A stretch of 64,000 nt of DNA, taken from Colwellia demingiae (lineage in GTDB: Bacteria > Pseudomonadota > Gammaproteobacteria > Enterobacterales > Alteromonadaceae). The notes under the pieces are model-generated. The model was not told the DNA's origin. It made no database searches and was given only the letters and a program-made list of their open reading frames with translations. Shown here in pieces: positions 9,501 through 17,890 of the stretch; position 1 is the first letter of the stretch, and each line of letters starts with the position of its first letter. The DNA lies in contig NZ_VOLT01000005.1 in NCBI RefSeq assembly GCF_007954275.1, positions 124,001 to 188,000 of the forward strand. The letters are read 5' to 3'. A program made the position numbers and the translations under genes.

Positions 9501-10185
9501 ACTTATTCGCTGGCAACATCCGGAAAGAGGCCTTTTAAATCCAATAGAGTTCTTGCCTGTCATTGAAAATAATCCCATGAGTATTGAGATGGGTGAATGG
9601 GTTATTGATACCGCACTGACGCAAATTAGCCAATGGCAAAAATTGGGACTTAACCTCCAGGTAAGCGTTAGCGTAAATATTGCAGCAGTACAATTACAGC
9701 AACCTGACTTTGCGGATAGGCTAATGGCACTGCTAGCAGCCCACCCCGATGTTGAACCACACTATTTAGAGTTAGAGGTGCTGGAAACAAGTGCCCTAGA
9801 AGATGTATATAATGTTTCAACAATAATGAATGCCTGTATAGCGCTGGGTGTAAACTTTTCGCTAGATGATTTTGGCACTGGCTATTCGTCCCTGACTTAC
9901 CTAAGACGATTACCAGCAAACTTAATTAAGATAGACCAGAGTTTCGTGAGAGATATGTTGTATGACGAGGATGATTTAGCCATTGTTGAAGGGGTAATAG
10001 CCTTAGCTAAATCATTCAAACGTGACGTGATTGCTGAAGGCGTTGAAACGATTGAACACGGCACCGCACTATTACAGCTAGGATGTGAATTAGCACAAGG
10101 TTATGGCATTGCCAGACCAATGCCTGCCAGTGATATTCCTGCGTGGATAAGTCATTGGAAGCCTGATGTTAATTGGCAAACCTGA
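6565..10185 (+). CDS. Membrane-anchored PAS/GAF/PAS/PAS-GGDEF-EAL cyclic-di-GMP protein
   Basis: A 1,206-residue signalling protein. Two membrane helices (about residues 10-32 and 178-198) bracket a helical periplasmic sensor. They are followed by a PAS/PAC domain (230-345), a GAF domain (355-510), two more PAS/PAC domains (520-640 and 645-765), then GGDEF and EAL. The cyclase motif is intact (GGDEF at 850-854, within RIGGDEF). The phosphodiesterase signature is also intact (EALIRW, EAL at 978-980; later DDFGTGYSSLTYL and IKIDQSFV). Both synthesis and breakdown of cyclic-di-GMP are therefore chemically possible; the balance would be set by the sensors. ATGs at 6565 and 6574 are alternative starts. 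No partner gene is adjacent. Confidence 0.93.
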   Translation: MYLMTTDSRKILFISISVTLFTMAIIYYSFLIGRDIAERYTPLVDATMEIKLEATTAHLWFEEIMSGDETIDIQDIWDNLDQSEWYAQAMLDGGTNEEGTFLALNDPSLRNQIEETINGIHHFRQMAKNRWASQSISGIGSDIEQQFDLAFLKFNLSADSVESALQKARAEDLQAFKFTQLLLITLILILGTIIGGLSLRYNTRRIKNIDVLRLSDENVNTSQKQLLNVINGAKLGYWDWCYQTGEHVVNDEWLSILGLSRQDITNHISDWDGLIHPNDDEFMKKTVQTHIQSGKNYVVEFRMKHTDGRWVWIQGSGSVIEYDEKTREPLRLCGTHQDITKRKLAELREKSRTHVLELLTSGDLLPVILEAIVRGVEQENPDMLCSILLLDDEGKHLLIGAAPSLPDFYNAAIDGIEIGVGVGSCGTAAFTNERVIVEDIPNHPYWAPYKALASKAGLEACWSEPIRSTQGKVLGTFAIYHHEVNQPTKANVTLIEQVASLASIAIEKIQANLALKASDEQMQLVLAGADLGFWDWNIVTGKVDRNERWATMLGYTHKELKHTTNQWADFVHYEDREKAWQSISDVLEGRSKSHSLEYRMLTKEGGYRWVHDQANVMQRHSNGKPLRMSGTHSDITNRKLAEEKIKLAASVFSHAGEGIIITDDKATIIDVNDAFTNITGFSHEEAIGKNPRILQSGRQSPEFYAEMWQALQKEGYWSGEVWNRRKNGEVYAVMQTISAVRDVHGIATHYVSLGNDITQMKEHQNQLEHIAHFDILTNLPNRVLLADRLSQAMLQCSRHEQSLAVVFLDLDGFKHVNDTYGHDIGDELLIALSVRMKEALRENDSLARIGGDEFVAVLADLTTVEDCEPVLERLLLAASEPVTFDGIVLSISASIGVTLYPQDNVGADLLMRHADQAMYVAKESGKNRYHLFDTAQDDAVKVQRESLGAIRSALDNHQFVLHYQPKVNMRRGTVTGVEALIRWQHPERGLLNPIEFLPVIENNPMSIEMGEWVIDTALTQISQWQKLGLNLQVSVSVNIAAVQLQQPDFADRLMALLAAHPDVEPHYLELEVLETSALEDVYNVSTIMNACIALGVNFSLDDFGTGYSSLTYLRRLPANLIKIDQSFVRDMLYDEDDLAIVEGVIALAKSFKRDVIAEGVETIEHGTALLQLGCELAQGYGIARPMPASDIPAWISHWKPDVNWQT

Positions 10186-10275
10186 ATGAATGCTAGGACA
10201 GTATGATATCTATCAGTTTTACCCTGATGCCGGTTCGCTATAAGGTTGCTGAAATATATATCGAACATCCCTTGT

Positions 10276-10315
10276 GTTTTTAAACTACTTTATTTAATTC
10301 ATGTAGTTTAAAAAC
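10276..10315. terminator. Bidirectional terminator between convergent genes
   Basis: GTTTTTAAACTAC (10276-10288) and GTAGTTTAAAAAC (10303-10315) are a perfect 13-bp inverted repeat with A/T-rich outer arms. It sits between the convergent cyclic-di-GMP and histidine-kinase genes, where a two-way terminator is expected. Confidence 0.6.
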
Positions 10316-10386
10316 AAACAATTGGCGATGCATTGAATGTTATTTCTACAAATATTTTAACAAGTCCAGACTGTGAGATCATTGGT

Positions 10387-12183
10387 TCAACTAATAGGTA
10401 TGTAAACTGAAAAACAACTTCCCTTGCCTAACTCTGATTTCACCGTTATTTTGCCATTATGTTGTTCGATTATCTGGTGGCTAATAGACAAGCCTAATCC
10501 GGTACCCTCTCCGATGGGTTTACTGGTATAAAAAGGGGTAAATATTTGCGTTATATTCTCAGAATCAATGCCACTACCAGTGTCCTCAATTTCAATAACA
10601 ATATTACCTTCTTCAACAAATGTTCTAACAAAGATGTCCCCTTTATCATTTATTGATTGCCCTGCATTAATCAATAAATTCATAAACACTTGATTTAACT
10701 TGCCTGGAAATGCATGAACCTTCGGCAATGGTTGTAAATCGACATGTACTTTACAGCTATATTTAAGCTCATTATGAACCATATTTAAGGTAGCATTTAA
10801 TCCTTCATTGATATCAATAAGGGCTTTGTCTAGTTGGTCAACACGAGCAAACGTTTTTAAGTTTTTGACTATCTCATTGACGCGATCTACGCCTGAGATA
10901 CTACTTTTAATTAACGGTGGTGAATCCTTAAAAAGGAACTCTAGCTCATATTTCTTTGCTAGTTTTGTATGGTTTTCCTTATCCACTTCGCTTACAAGCG
11001 AGCGATTAAATTCATAATAATATTTTTCAACATCAGAAAAATAATCTTCAAGTACTTCTAAGTTACTTCGAATAAAACCAATAGGGTTGTTTATTTCATG
11101 TGCAACCCCCGCAGCTAACACACCGATACTAGCCATTTTTTCAGATTGTACTAATTGTGATTCACTCTGCTTTAATTCTTCATTCGTGTTTGACAGTTTT
11201 TCATAACTTTCTTTTAACGCGCGTTCACGTTGGACTACTTTTTCACTCATAAGATTAAATTGATTGAACAAGTCAGCAAACTCCATAAACCTTAAATCGC
11301 CTTGTAAGACATCAGGTTTATGACCTTTTTCAAGGCTAGACGTTAACTGGGAAAGAGCAAGAATAGGTTTGACAAAATAGCGATAGCCATACAAATAGGC
11401 TAATAACGTCGTTAGCACTATTGCTAGAATAATATAACTACCCATTTGAAAAACTAAATCATATAGCGCATCGTTTCTATAAGCTTCATCAACGGTAAAA
11501 TTAAAGCTAACCCCTGCATCTTGCCATTGTATTGTTTGCTTAGTACCTACGGCCTGTTTACCAAACTTAGCAATGGTTTGTGTACCCTTCACCACCTCAA
11601 TCATTAAACCATCAAGAACCTCAACATCTATTTGACCTGCAAGGATAGTTTCTAAAGGAATATTCGCTAATAAAACGCCTTCAACATGTTTGTTATATAT
11701 TACAGGGAATGCTACACACCAAAAATATCGCCCCTCAATGGCTAAAATTTGTATAGAGCTAGACTGCTCTTCATTGAGTATGGCTTTCACCCATGGAAAT
11801 TCTTGGTAGTTAACCTCAGTGGCAGAGGTGGAATGTAATGTAGTACCTTCGAAATCAAGCAGGGTTTCATCATACTTCAGACCTAATAATGTTAAGCCCG
11901 CCATATAATCCTTTATTTTCCCTATGTTTCTTTTAGGCTGCATTATACCTTGAACAAAAAGTGACTCTTGAGATTGCTCTTTCAGTAAAATCAAGTGATG
12001 ATTAAGAAACACACGGTAACTACTGTTTAATGCACTGATCTCTCCTTTGGCAATTTTTTCATATTCAGTATTAACTAGATCAACCACATGAGTACTAACT
12101 AAGCTGGTAATAATTACCGCTAAGCCGACACAACTAATAAAAACAAATCTTGCTAAAGCAAAAGAGACTGTAGTTTTAATCAT
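10387..12183 (-). CDS. Membrane sensor histidine kinase (Cache-like sensor, HAMP)
   Basis: A 598-residue kinase. A first helix (residues 8-30) and a second (about 246-268) bracket a roughly 215-residue periplasmic region consistent with a Cache-type sensor. A HAMP linker and coiled coil follow. The phospho-accepting H362 lies in GVAAGVAHEINNP-like context (AAGVAHEINNPIG). The ATPase domain has the N box NQVFMNLLINAGQSI (about 497-511), G1 DTGSGI and G2 GTGLGLSISHQII. HEINNP kinases of this type often lack a dedicated neighbouring regulator, and none is seen here. The gene starts 32 nt after the stop of a periplasmic binding protein, so the two form an operon and the binding protein may present ligand to this sensor. 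Confidence 0.9.
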   Translation of the reverse strand: MIKTTVSFALARFVFISCVGLAVIITSLVSTHVVDLVNTEYEKIAKGEISALNSSYRVFLNHHLILLKEQSQESLFVQGIMQPKRNIGKIKDYMAGLTLLGLKYDETLLDFEGTTLHSTSATEVNYQEFPWVKAILNEEQSSSIQILAIEGRYFWCVAFPVIYNKHVEGVLLANIPLETILAGQIDVEVLDGLMIEVVKGTQTIAKFGKQAVGTKQTIQWQDAGVSFNFTVDEAYRNDALYDLVFQMGSYIILAIVLTTLLAYLYGYRYFVKPILALSQLTSSLEKGHKPDVLQGDLRFMEFADLFNQFNLMSEKVVQRERALKESYEKLSNTNEELKQSESQLVQSEKMASIGVLAAGVAHEINNPIGFIRSNLEVLEDYFSDVEKYYYEFNRSLVSEVDKENHTKLAKKYELEFLFKDSPPLIKSSISGVDRVNEIVKNLKTFARVDQLDKALIDINEGLNATLNMVHNELKYSCKVHVDLQPLPKVHAFPGKLNQVFMNLLINAGQSINDKGDIFVRTFVEEGNIVIEIEDTGSGIDSENITQIFTPFYTSKPIGEGTGLGLSISHQIIEQHNGKITVKSELGKGSCFSVYIPIS

Positions 12184-12215
12184 TTATTTCACTCAATACT
12201 TTCAATAATATTACT

Positions 12216-13463
12216 TTAATGGTTATCCCCTAACGAGTTAAGTAAAACAATCTCATCTTTAAGAGTATATTTTCCCATTGCATAGTCTTCAATGGTCAAT
12301 GCTTCATGAGCATTAAGCTGTTTTTTATTATAAGGAGAAAACGGCCGTTGATATCTTTTTAACAGTCCAGGTACAGGTTGGACTAAATGCTCCAAGGCAT
12401 GATGAACCAAGCTTTTATCTTGGTTTCTATCACCGGTTAATTTAACTTGCTTAATGGCAGTAATGACAATTTTAGTGAGATCATAAGCATGAATAAAACC
12501 TGTTTGTGCTTTAATATCTGCGGGGTGTTTTATATTGCTATTGGACTTAACGGCCAAGGCTAATACGTTTTTAGCCAATGCTGATAAGTTATCATTAATG
12601 AAAGAGAAATTTGTTTGTATAAATTGCAAATCAATATTCTCACGCTGACTTGCGGGAACGTTGTCAGTAAAGTCTCCCCCTGTTATACCCCAATGGCTCC
12701 GAATAGGTAAACGAATGCTTTGGGGTAAATCAACCATAGCCTTAGCAAAAGTAACTCCTTCTGCTGAATTGCCGACAAAAAAGATGACATCGGCACCACT
12801 CGCTTTAATATCACGAAGTAACACCTTGGCATGATTCATCCCAACTCCCCAATTAAACCAAGACAAACCTTTAGGTTTTATTGATGATTCATTTAAGGCT
12901 TCAGTCATTGTTTTTTCATTAGAACGCCCCCACCCTGTATCCTCTAATAATAAATAGGGTTTACTAAAACCTTGTTCAATCGCTTTTCTACTTATAAATA
13001 GTCCTGCATTGCTATCATCAATAGATAAACGGAATATCCAGTTTTTATCTGAACCACTACGAGTTATCGGTCCTGCTGCTGCCCAAGGGTCTAATAATAA
13101 AATATCATTATCATTAATAAAGGATTTATTTGCTAACAAAGGGGGCGAATGTAAACCAGAAAAAACCATTAATGCTTGTTCATCGGCTAAGAATGCTTCT
13201 AAATTACGTCGGCTGCGCAATGAATTCGCTCTATGGTCTTTCAAAATTACGCCAAACTCGATTCCTTGAATTTGATTATCAACTTCGGCAAGCGCAGTAG
13301 TGATACCTTGTTGTATGGCTAAGCTCGATGCAGTAGCACCGCTAAAGTCCGCATCAAGGTAAATAGTATACTTTTGCTGTGCATAAACATTTGAAGTGTA
13401 AATAGTCATCAATGTGAGGTAGGAAAACAATAAATACCGAAACAAAAGTGTCATAACAAACAT
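12216..13463 (-). CDS. Periplasmic binding protein, branched-chain amino-acid type (Peripla_BP_6-like)
   Basis: A 415-residue protein with an N-terminal signal peptide ending near ...SNVYA. It is followed by a two-lobe type I periplasmic-binding fold: YTIYLDADFSGATASSLAIQ, FSGLHSPPLLANK, and a hinge region DVIFFVGNSAEGVTFAKAM. The start is supported by AAAGGA six bases before the ATG. No ABC permease or ATPase accompanies it. The only co-directional neighbour is the histidine kinase 32 nt downstream, which favours a sensory rather than a transport role. The ligand cannot be inferred. Confidence 0.75.
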   Translation of the reverse strand: MFVMTLLFRYLLFSYLTLMTIYTSNVYAQQKYTIYLDADFSGATASSLAIQQGITTALAEVDNQIQGIEFGVILKDHRANSLRSRRNLEAFLADEQALMVFSGLHSPPLLANKSFINDNDILLLDPWAAAGPITRSGSDKNWIFRLSIDDSNAGLFISRKAIEQGFSKPYLLLEDTGWGRSNEKTMTEALNESSIKPKGLSWFNWGVGMNHAKVLLRDIKASGADVIFFVGNSAEGVTFAKAMVDLPQSIRLPIRSHWGITGGDFTDNVPASQRENIDLQFIQTNFSFINDNLSALAKNVLALAVKSNSNIKHPADIKAQTGFIHAYDLTKIVITAIKQVKLTGDRNQDKSLVHHALEHLVQPVPGLLKRYQRPFSPYNKKQLNAHEALTIEDYAMGKYTLKDEIVLLNSLGDNH

Positions 13464-13932
13464 AAAGTATCCTTTTAATAATTAATGACATACTTGTCTT
13501 ATTGATTTTAGTTAAGTTATCATTTTAGCAGGTTACTAATAAAGCTTATTCAATGTATTTATTGTTGGCGGGTTTAATATGTAGTGACTGATGTCATTTT
13601 ATTAGGTCAATATAGTTTATTAGTTCGCGCCCACAATGAATAAAAAATAAGTCATAAACGAGGCTTGGAGTCAGCGCCTAAGAATCGAGGTGGGTTCAAG
13701 AATAGCATGAAGTGATTTGTATGTTTCTTAACATAATGAAACGATAGAACTTTTGATGATGAGATCTAAAAATATATTTATAATCGAAATTTGTGCAACT
13801 AGAAGGTGTGAATAGTTTGATGGTATGAGAGTTTATTTGTTTAAGACTGACAATAACTAAAATTATAACTTTAAATAAAAAATCAAAATGATTTTATTTT
13901 TTAACAACTTAGAATTTATTGTAGCTTTTAAA
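13464..13932. other. Gene-free stretch between the sensory operon and the tRNA cluster
   Basis: No convincing reading frame is visible in these 469 bases. The left end must hold the promoter of the binding-protein/kinase operon. The right end (13873-13902) has an AT-rich inverted repeat, AAATAAAAAATCA with TGATTTTATTTTTT, a weak candidate terminator for the tRNA transcript coming from the right. Confidence 0.4.
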
Positions 13933-14017
13933 TGGTACCCGGAGCCGGACTTGAACCGGCACGCTTTTCGGCGAGGGATTTTAAATCCCTTGTGTCTACC
14001 AATTCCACCACCCGGGC
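13933..14017 (-). tRNA. tRNA-Leu (UAA), copy 1
   Basis: An 85-nt type II tRNA with a long variable arm, acceptor stem GCCCGGG...CCGGGT and encoded CCA. The loop TTTAAAA gives anticodon UAA. It closely resembles E. coli leuZ. It is the last gene of the eight-tRNA minus-strand cluster. Confidence 0.97.
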
Positions 14018-14113
14018 ATTTTTTCTCATGATAAAGTATCAAGAGATAAAGGGGTAATTTTTTTTAGCGTAGGATATTGGAAACCTACGTAAACTTAGTC
14101 TAAATATAAACTT

Positions 14114-14189
14114 TGGAGCGGCTAACGAGACTCGAACTCGTGACATTCACGTTGGCAACGTGATGCTCTACCAGCTGAGCTACAGCCGC
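14114..14189 (-). tRNA. tRNA-Gly (GCC), copy 1
   Basis: A 76-nt cloverleaf with acceptor GCGGCTG/TAGCCGC, anticodon loop TTGCCAA (GCC), TTCGAGT T-loop and encoded CCA. It matches the other Gly copies in this cluster. Confidence 0.97.
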
Positions 14190-14228
14190 TTCGTAGAGAT
14201 ACTTGTACTAACTATCTTATTAAATAAA

Positions 14229-14313
14229 TGGTACCCGGAGCCGGACTTGAACCGGCACGCTTTTCGGCGAGGGATTTTAAATCCCTTGTGTCTACCAATT
14301 CCACCACCCGGGC
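14229..14313 (-). tRNA. tRNA-Leu (UAA), copy 2
   Basis: Same 85-nt sequence as the copy at 13933, including the CCA end and UAA anticodon. The flanking sequence differs. Confidence 0.97.
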
Positions 14314-14387
14314 ATAGTTATCTAAAAGATAAAGGGAGTTTTTTATAGTAGGTATTGGTAACCTACTTACTTCTTTTAGTGAAATCT

Positions 14388-14463
14388 TGGAGCGGCTAAC
14401 GAGACTCGAACTCGTGACATTCACGTTGGCAACGTGATGCTCTACCAGCTGAGCTACAGCCGC
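14388..14463 (-). tRNA. tRNA-Gly (GCC), copy 2
   Basis: Same 76-nt sequence as the Gly copy at 14114, with anticodon GCC and encoded CCA. Confidence 0.97.
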
Positions 14464-14531
14464 TTCGTAGAATATTAATCTTCACTTACTACTTTTACAG
14501 GTAAAACTTCTTTTAGCATTACAACTAAAAT

Positions 14532-14607
14532 TGGAGCGGCTAACGAGACTCGAACTCGTGACATTCACGTTGGCAACGTGATGCTCTACCAGCTGAGCTA
14601 CAGCCGC
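14532..14607 (-). tRNA. tRNA-Gly (GCC), copy 3
   Basis: Same 76-nt sequence as the other Gly copies. It directly neighbours copy 2, making a Gly-Gly tandem. Confidence 0.97.
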
Positions 14608-14649
14608 TTCATGAGAGCTTTACTTTTTACTTCCCATCATCGTTAAGGA

Positions 14650-14734
14650 TGGTACCCGGAGCCGGACTTGAACCGGCACGCTTTTCGGCGAGGGATTTTA
14701 AATCCCTTGTGTCTACCAATTCCACCACCCGGGC
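14650..14734 (-). tRNA. tRNA-Leu (UAA), copy 3
   Basis: Same 85-nt Leu-UAA sequence. It lies 6 nt downstream of tRNA-Cys, so Cys-Leu keeps the spacing and order known from the enterobacterial glyW-cysT-leuZ operon. Confidence 0.97.
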
Positions 14735-14740
14735 ACAAAA

Positions 14741-14814
14741 TGGAGGCGGATACCAGAATCGAACTGGTGTACACGGATTTGCAATCCGCTGCATAACCAC
14801 TCTGCCAACCCGCC
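14741..14814 (-). tRNA. tRNA-Cys (GCA)
   Basis: A 74-nt tRNA with acceptor GGCGGGT/ATCCGCC, anticodon loop ATTGCAAA-type (GCA), encoded CCA and U73 discriminator, as expected for Cys. It is the only Cys gene in this cluster. Confidence 0.95.
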
Positions 14815-14877
14815 ATTTTGTTAACGATGTTTTTCAATGATATCAATATCATAAGCTTGTATTTATTTAACTTAAAT

Positions 14878-14953
14878 TGGAGCGGCTAACGAGACTCGAA
14901 CTCGTGACATTCACGTTGGCAACGTGATGCTCTACCAGCTGAGCTACAGCCGC
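14878..14953 (-). tRNA. tRNA-Gly (GCC), copy 4
   Basis: The first gene of the tRNA transcript, 76 nt, same sequence as the other Gly copies. A promoter candidate lies about 110 nt upstream at 15063-15090. Confidence 0.97.
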
Positions 14954-15062
14954 TAAATTTAAACTTAATAATTACAAACTTTAGTAAAGCGATTTGCTAG
15001 ATAACGTAACATCATCTTGGCTCATTTCGTTTTACTTGCTGACTCCCTGTCAACGAAAACGC

Positions 15063-15090
15063 ATTCTACATCTAAATATTTTCCAGTCAA
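15063..15090 (-). promoter_or_regulatory. Sigma-70-like promoter for the Gly/Cys/Leu tRNA cluster
   Basis: On the minus strand TTGACT (15090-15085) and TAGAAT (15068-15063) are separated by 16 nt. They are followed by GCG, a GC-rich discriminator of the type seen at stringently controlled stable-RNA promoters. It sits after the pgsA hairpin and before the first tRNA. Confidence 0.6.
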
Positions 15091-15151
15091 CTATTAAATC
15101 AAATTTTTATTCTAACTGCTTAAAAAGCGAGTCGTTTGCGCTATTTTTAAC

Positions 15152-15178
15152 TAAACGGTCCATTTATTGGACCGTTTA
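15152..15178. terminator. Hairpin downstream of pgsA
   Basis: TAAACGGTCC and GGACCGTTTA form a perfect 10-bp stem with a 7-nt loop, 27 nt after the pgsA stop. No T-run follows on the minus strand, so termination may be partial. It separates pgsA from the tRNA promoter. Confidence 0.5.
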
Positions 15179-15204
15179 TAATTAAACAAAGCTTTTATAA
15201 AAGT

Positions 15205-15786
15205 TTACTGCCCTTTCAACTCTGGCCATGCCGCTTTGAAATAACTAATCCAAGTAGTCACGGTTAAGACCGTCGCAATAGAATAAAAGGCATAAGAAAG
15301 ATAATTAATCACTTCATGTGGCAAATAAAACAGAATTAATGGAATATCATAACTAGGTTGCCAAATCAGTCCCATAATACCGAGCATTTGTGCAGCGGTT
15401 TTATATTTCCCCATATTAGAAACCGCAATAATGTCACGCTTTCCTATAGAAGACATAAATTCACGTAAAGCACTAATAAACACTTCTCTAGCTATCATGA
15501 TAATAGCAGCGATGGAGACCAACCAAGAACTATAGTCTTGTGCAATCATTACCAACGCAACAACAACCATCAGTTTATCGGCTACGGGGTCTATAAACGC
15601 CCCAAAAGCTGATGACTGATTGAGCTTTCTAGCAAGGTAACCATCTAAGATGTCACTAATTGCCGCTAACCAGAAAACGGCAAATGCACCAAAATTACTC
15701 CACGAAAGGGGTAAATAGAAAATTATCAAGAAAATAGGGATCAAGACGATCCGAAATAAGGTTATTTGATTAGGTATTGTCCACAT
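15205..15786 (-). CDS. pgsA: CDP-diacylglycerol-glycerol-3-phosphate 3-phosphatidyltransferase
   Basis: A 193-residue integral membrane enzyme catalysing the committed step to phosphatidylglycerol: CDP-diacylglycerol plus glycerol-3-phosphate gives phosphatidylglycerol phosphate and CMP. The CDP-alcohol phosphotransferase motif is complete (DGYLARKLNQSSAFGAFIDP followed by VADK), supplying the catalytic aspartates. The N-terminus MWTIPNQITLFRIVLIPIF is typical of PgsA, and the length fits (E. coli about 182). Several membrane helices follow. It lies 159 nt downstream of uvrC and just before Gly/Cys/Leu tRNAs, the conserved uvrY-uvrC-pgsA-tRNA order of gammaproteobacteria. Confidence 0.97.
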   Translation of the reverse strand: MWTIPNQITLFRIVLIPIFLIIFYLPLSWSNFGAFAVFWLAAISDILDGYLARKLNQSSAFGAFIDPVADKLMVVVALVMIAQDYSSWLVSIAAIIMIAREVFISALREFMSSIGKRDIIAVSNMGKYKTAAQMLGIMGLIWQPSYDIPLILFYLPHEVINYLSYAFYSIATVLTVTTWISYFKAAWPELKGQ

Positions 15787-15945
15787 TTACTTTTCACTTC
15801 AAGTATTTTTCTTTAGTTTACACAAGTTGTTATAGCAGTGCTACGGCAGAATAAGACAAGTGTATGTAAAAGCTTTGAATAAAGTCTTGTATAGGAAAGT
15901 CTTTTCTATTTTTCAGCAGAGAGTGTAAATCGTAACACTGAACGC

Positions 15946-17865
15946 TTATTTATCATGAAGAGCATTATGAATTTTTTCAGCTAAAACATGGCTTATACCG
16001 GGAACTTTGGCTAAGGCGGTAATATCGGCTTGCATGACTTCTTGCAAGCCACCTAAAAACGTTAATAGGCTTTGACGTTTTTTTGCACCTATTCCTTCAA
16101 TTGACTCTAAGCGAGACTTTTTGCTCACCTTTTGTCTTTTCGCTCTATGCCCAGTTATGGCAAAACGGTGTGACTCATCTCGAATATGTTGTACTAAGTG
16201 TAATGCTGGTGAGGTAGCTGGTAAAGAGATCAGCTGATGGCTACCCGCTAAAATTAACGTTTCTAGACCTGGTTTGCGTGACTCTCCTTTAGCAACCCCC
16301 ACTAACAATGGTGTTCTTGTTAGTGCAAGCTGGCTAAAAAACTCTTCGGCTTTAGCAAGCTGTCCTTTACCACCATCTATAAAAACAATATCAGGTAACT
16401 TTTCTAATGCACCATGCTCTTCAGGCTTTATTGGGTTAGCTTTTAACTTCCCATAACGTTTGTTTAACGCAAATGCCATGGCTGCATAATCATCGCCAGG
16501 AGTGATACCAAAGACATTATAACGGCGATAATCCGTTTTCAGTGGTCCCTCTTGGTTAAAGACAACATTAGAGGCTATCGTTTGTTGTCCCATGGTATGG
16601 CTTATATCAAAACACTCAATACGTTGAATGCCATTTTCAAGCTCAAATACTTCGTTTAAAGCTACAAAGCGGGCTTGCATTGATTCTTTATGACTATTTC
16701 GGGTTACTAGAGCCGTTTGTGCGTTGGTACCGGCAAGCTTTAGATACTGGGCTCGCTCACTACGTGTATTGGTTGATATCTTAACGTCATACTCTGCTTG
16801 TTCACTCAATAGTGCCGCTAACTCTGTTACCTGTTCGATTGACTCTTTAATGACAATCTCTTTTGGAATACTACTCTGTACTTTGCCATGACTTAACGTT
16901 TCATTGCTTAAGTAGTGCTGAGCAATAAAAGCTTGTAATATTTCGCTATCGCTACTATCACTCGGCACTGTAGGAAAATAACTCTTACTGCCTAAAATTT
17001 TATGTTGCCTAATAAAGAGCAGATGAATACACACTTGAGTTTTGTCTCGATATAATCCCACAACATCAAGCTCTGCCACATGACCACTTACATGCTGCTG
17101 CTGCTGGACTTTACGTAATGTTACTATTTGATCACGATATTTTGCCGCAAGTTCAAAATGTAGTTCATTGCTAGCTAATTCCATTTTTTCAACTAACTGC
17201 TCTATTACCGCAGAGCTTTTTCCTTGCAAAAATAACTTAGCTAAATTGACTTGTTCTTTATAATCATCAACAGAGATTTTATCAACACAAGGCGCTGAAC
17301 AACGACCTAATTGATGTTGTAAGCAAGGTCTTGACCGTGCACGATAATAGCTGTCTTCACATTGTCTAATAGGAAATATTTTTTGCATTAAACGCAAACT
17401 TTCCCAAACAGCACCAACCGTGGGAAATGGACCAAAATACTCACCTTTAACTTTTTTACCGCCACGGTGCAAACCTAGCTTGGGATGCTTATGAGCGGTA
17501 ATAAGTAAATAAGGATATGACTTATCATCACGTAATAAAATATTGTATTTTGGTTGATACTTTTTTATGTAGTTATTTTCAAGGATCAGCGCCTCACCTT
17601 CCGTATGGGTAACGGTAACTTCAATGGCGGCAATTTGCTTAACTAAGACTTGTGTTTTAACAGACCCCACATCTTTTCGAAAATAACTCGCAAGACGTTT
17701 CTTTAACTGTTTGGCTTTACCTACATATATGACAACTTGCTTACTGTCATACATTCGATAAACACCAGCCTGCTCGGTAACTACACGCAAAAAAGCCTCA
17801 CTATCGAAAGTTGAGGCTTTATTGGTTTGGTTCTTTTCTACATTATCAGTAGTATTTTGAGGCAT
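15946..17865 (-). CDS. uvrC: UvrABC nucleotide excision repair endonuclease subunit C
   Basis: A 639-residue protein, slightly longer than E. coli UvrC (610). Domains in order are: GIY-YIG nuclease (about residues 27-110; GVYRMYDSKQVVIYVGKAK), which makes the 3' incision; a cysteine cluster CxxxxxxxC near CLQHQLGRCSAPC; a UVR motif contacting UvrB (about 215-250); the RNase H-like domain that makes the 5' incision (ECFDISHTMG..., IDGGKGQL); and C-terminal helix-hairpin-helix motifs (LESIEGIGAKKR, LAKVPGISHVLAEKI). It acts in the cytoplasm on UvrB-DNA complexes. It is likely co-transcribed with the response regulator 25 nt upstream. Confidence 0.98.
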   Translation of the reverse strand: MPQNTTDNVEKNQTNKASTFDSEAFLRVVTEQAGVYRMYDSKQVVIYVGKAKQLKKRLASYFRKDVGSVKTQVLVKQIAAIEVTVTHTEGEALILENNYIKKYQPKYNILLRDDKSYPYLLITAHKHPKLGLHRGGKKVKGEYFGPFPTVGAVWESLRLMQKIFPIRQCEDSYYRARSRPCLQHQLGRCSAPCVDKISVDDYKEQVNLAKLFLQGKSSAVIEQLVEKMELASNELHFELAAKYRDQIVTLRKVQQQQHVSGHVAELDVVGLYRDKTQVCIHLLFIRQHKILGSKSYFPTVPSDSSDSEILQAFIAQHYLSNETLSHGKVQSSIPKEIVIKESIEQVTELAALLSEQAEYDVKISTNTRSERAQYLKLAGTNAQTALVTRNSHKESMQARFVALNEVFELENGIQRIECFDISHTMGQQTIASNVVFNQEGPLKTDYRRYNVFGITPGDDYAAMAFALNKRYGKLKANPIKPEEHGALEKLPDIVFIDGGKGQLAKAEEFFSQLALTRTPLLVGVAKGESRKPGLETLILAGSHQLISLPATSPALHLVQHIRDESHRFAITGHRAKRQKVSKKSRLESIEGIGAKKRQSLLTFLGGLQEVMQADITALAKVPGISHVLAEKIHNALHDK

Positions 17866-17890
17866 TGAGGCTAATCTTTTTTAAAGAGAT

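Noticed and set aside
14160..14852. Short open frames across the Gly/Leu/Cys tRNA cluster (both strands)
   Set aside because: They read directly through tRNA bodies and are chance frames.
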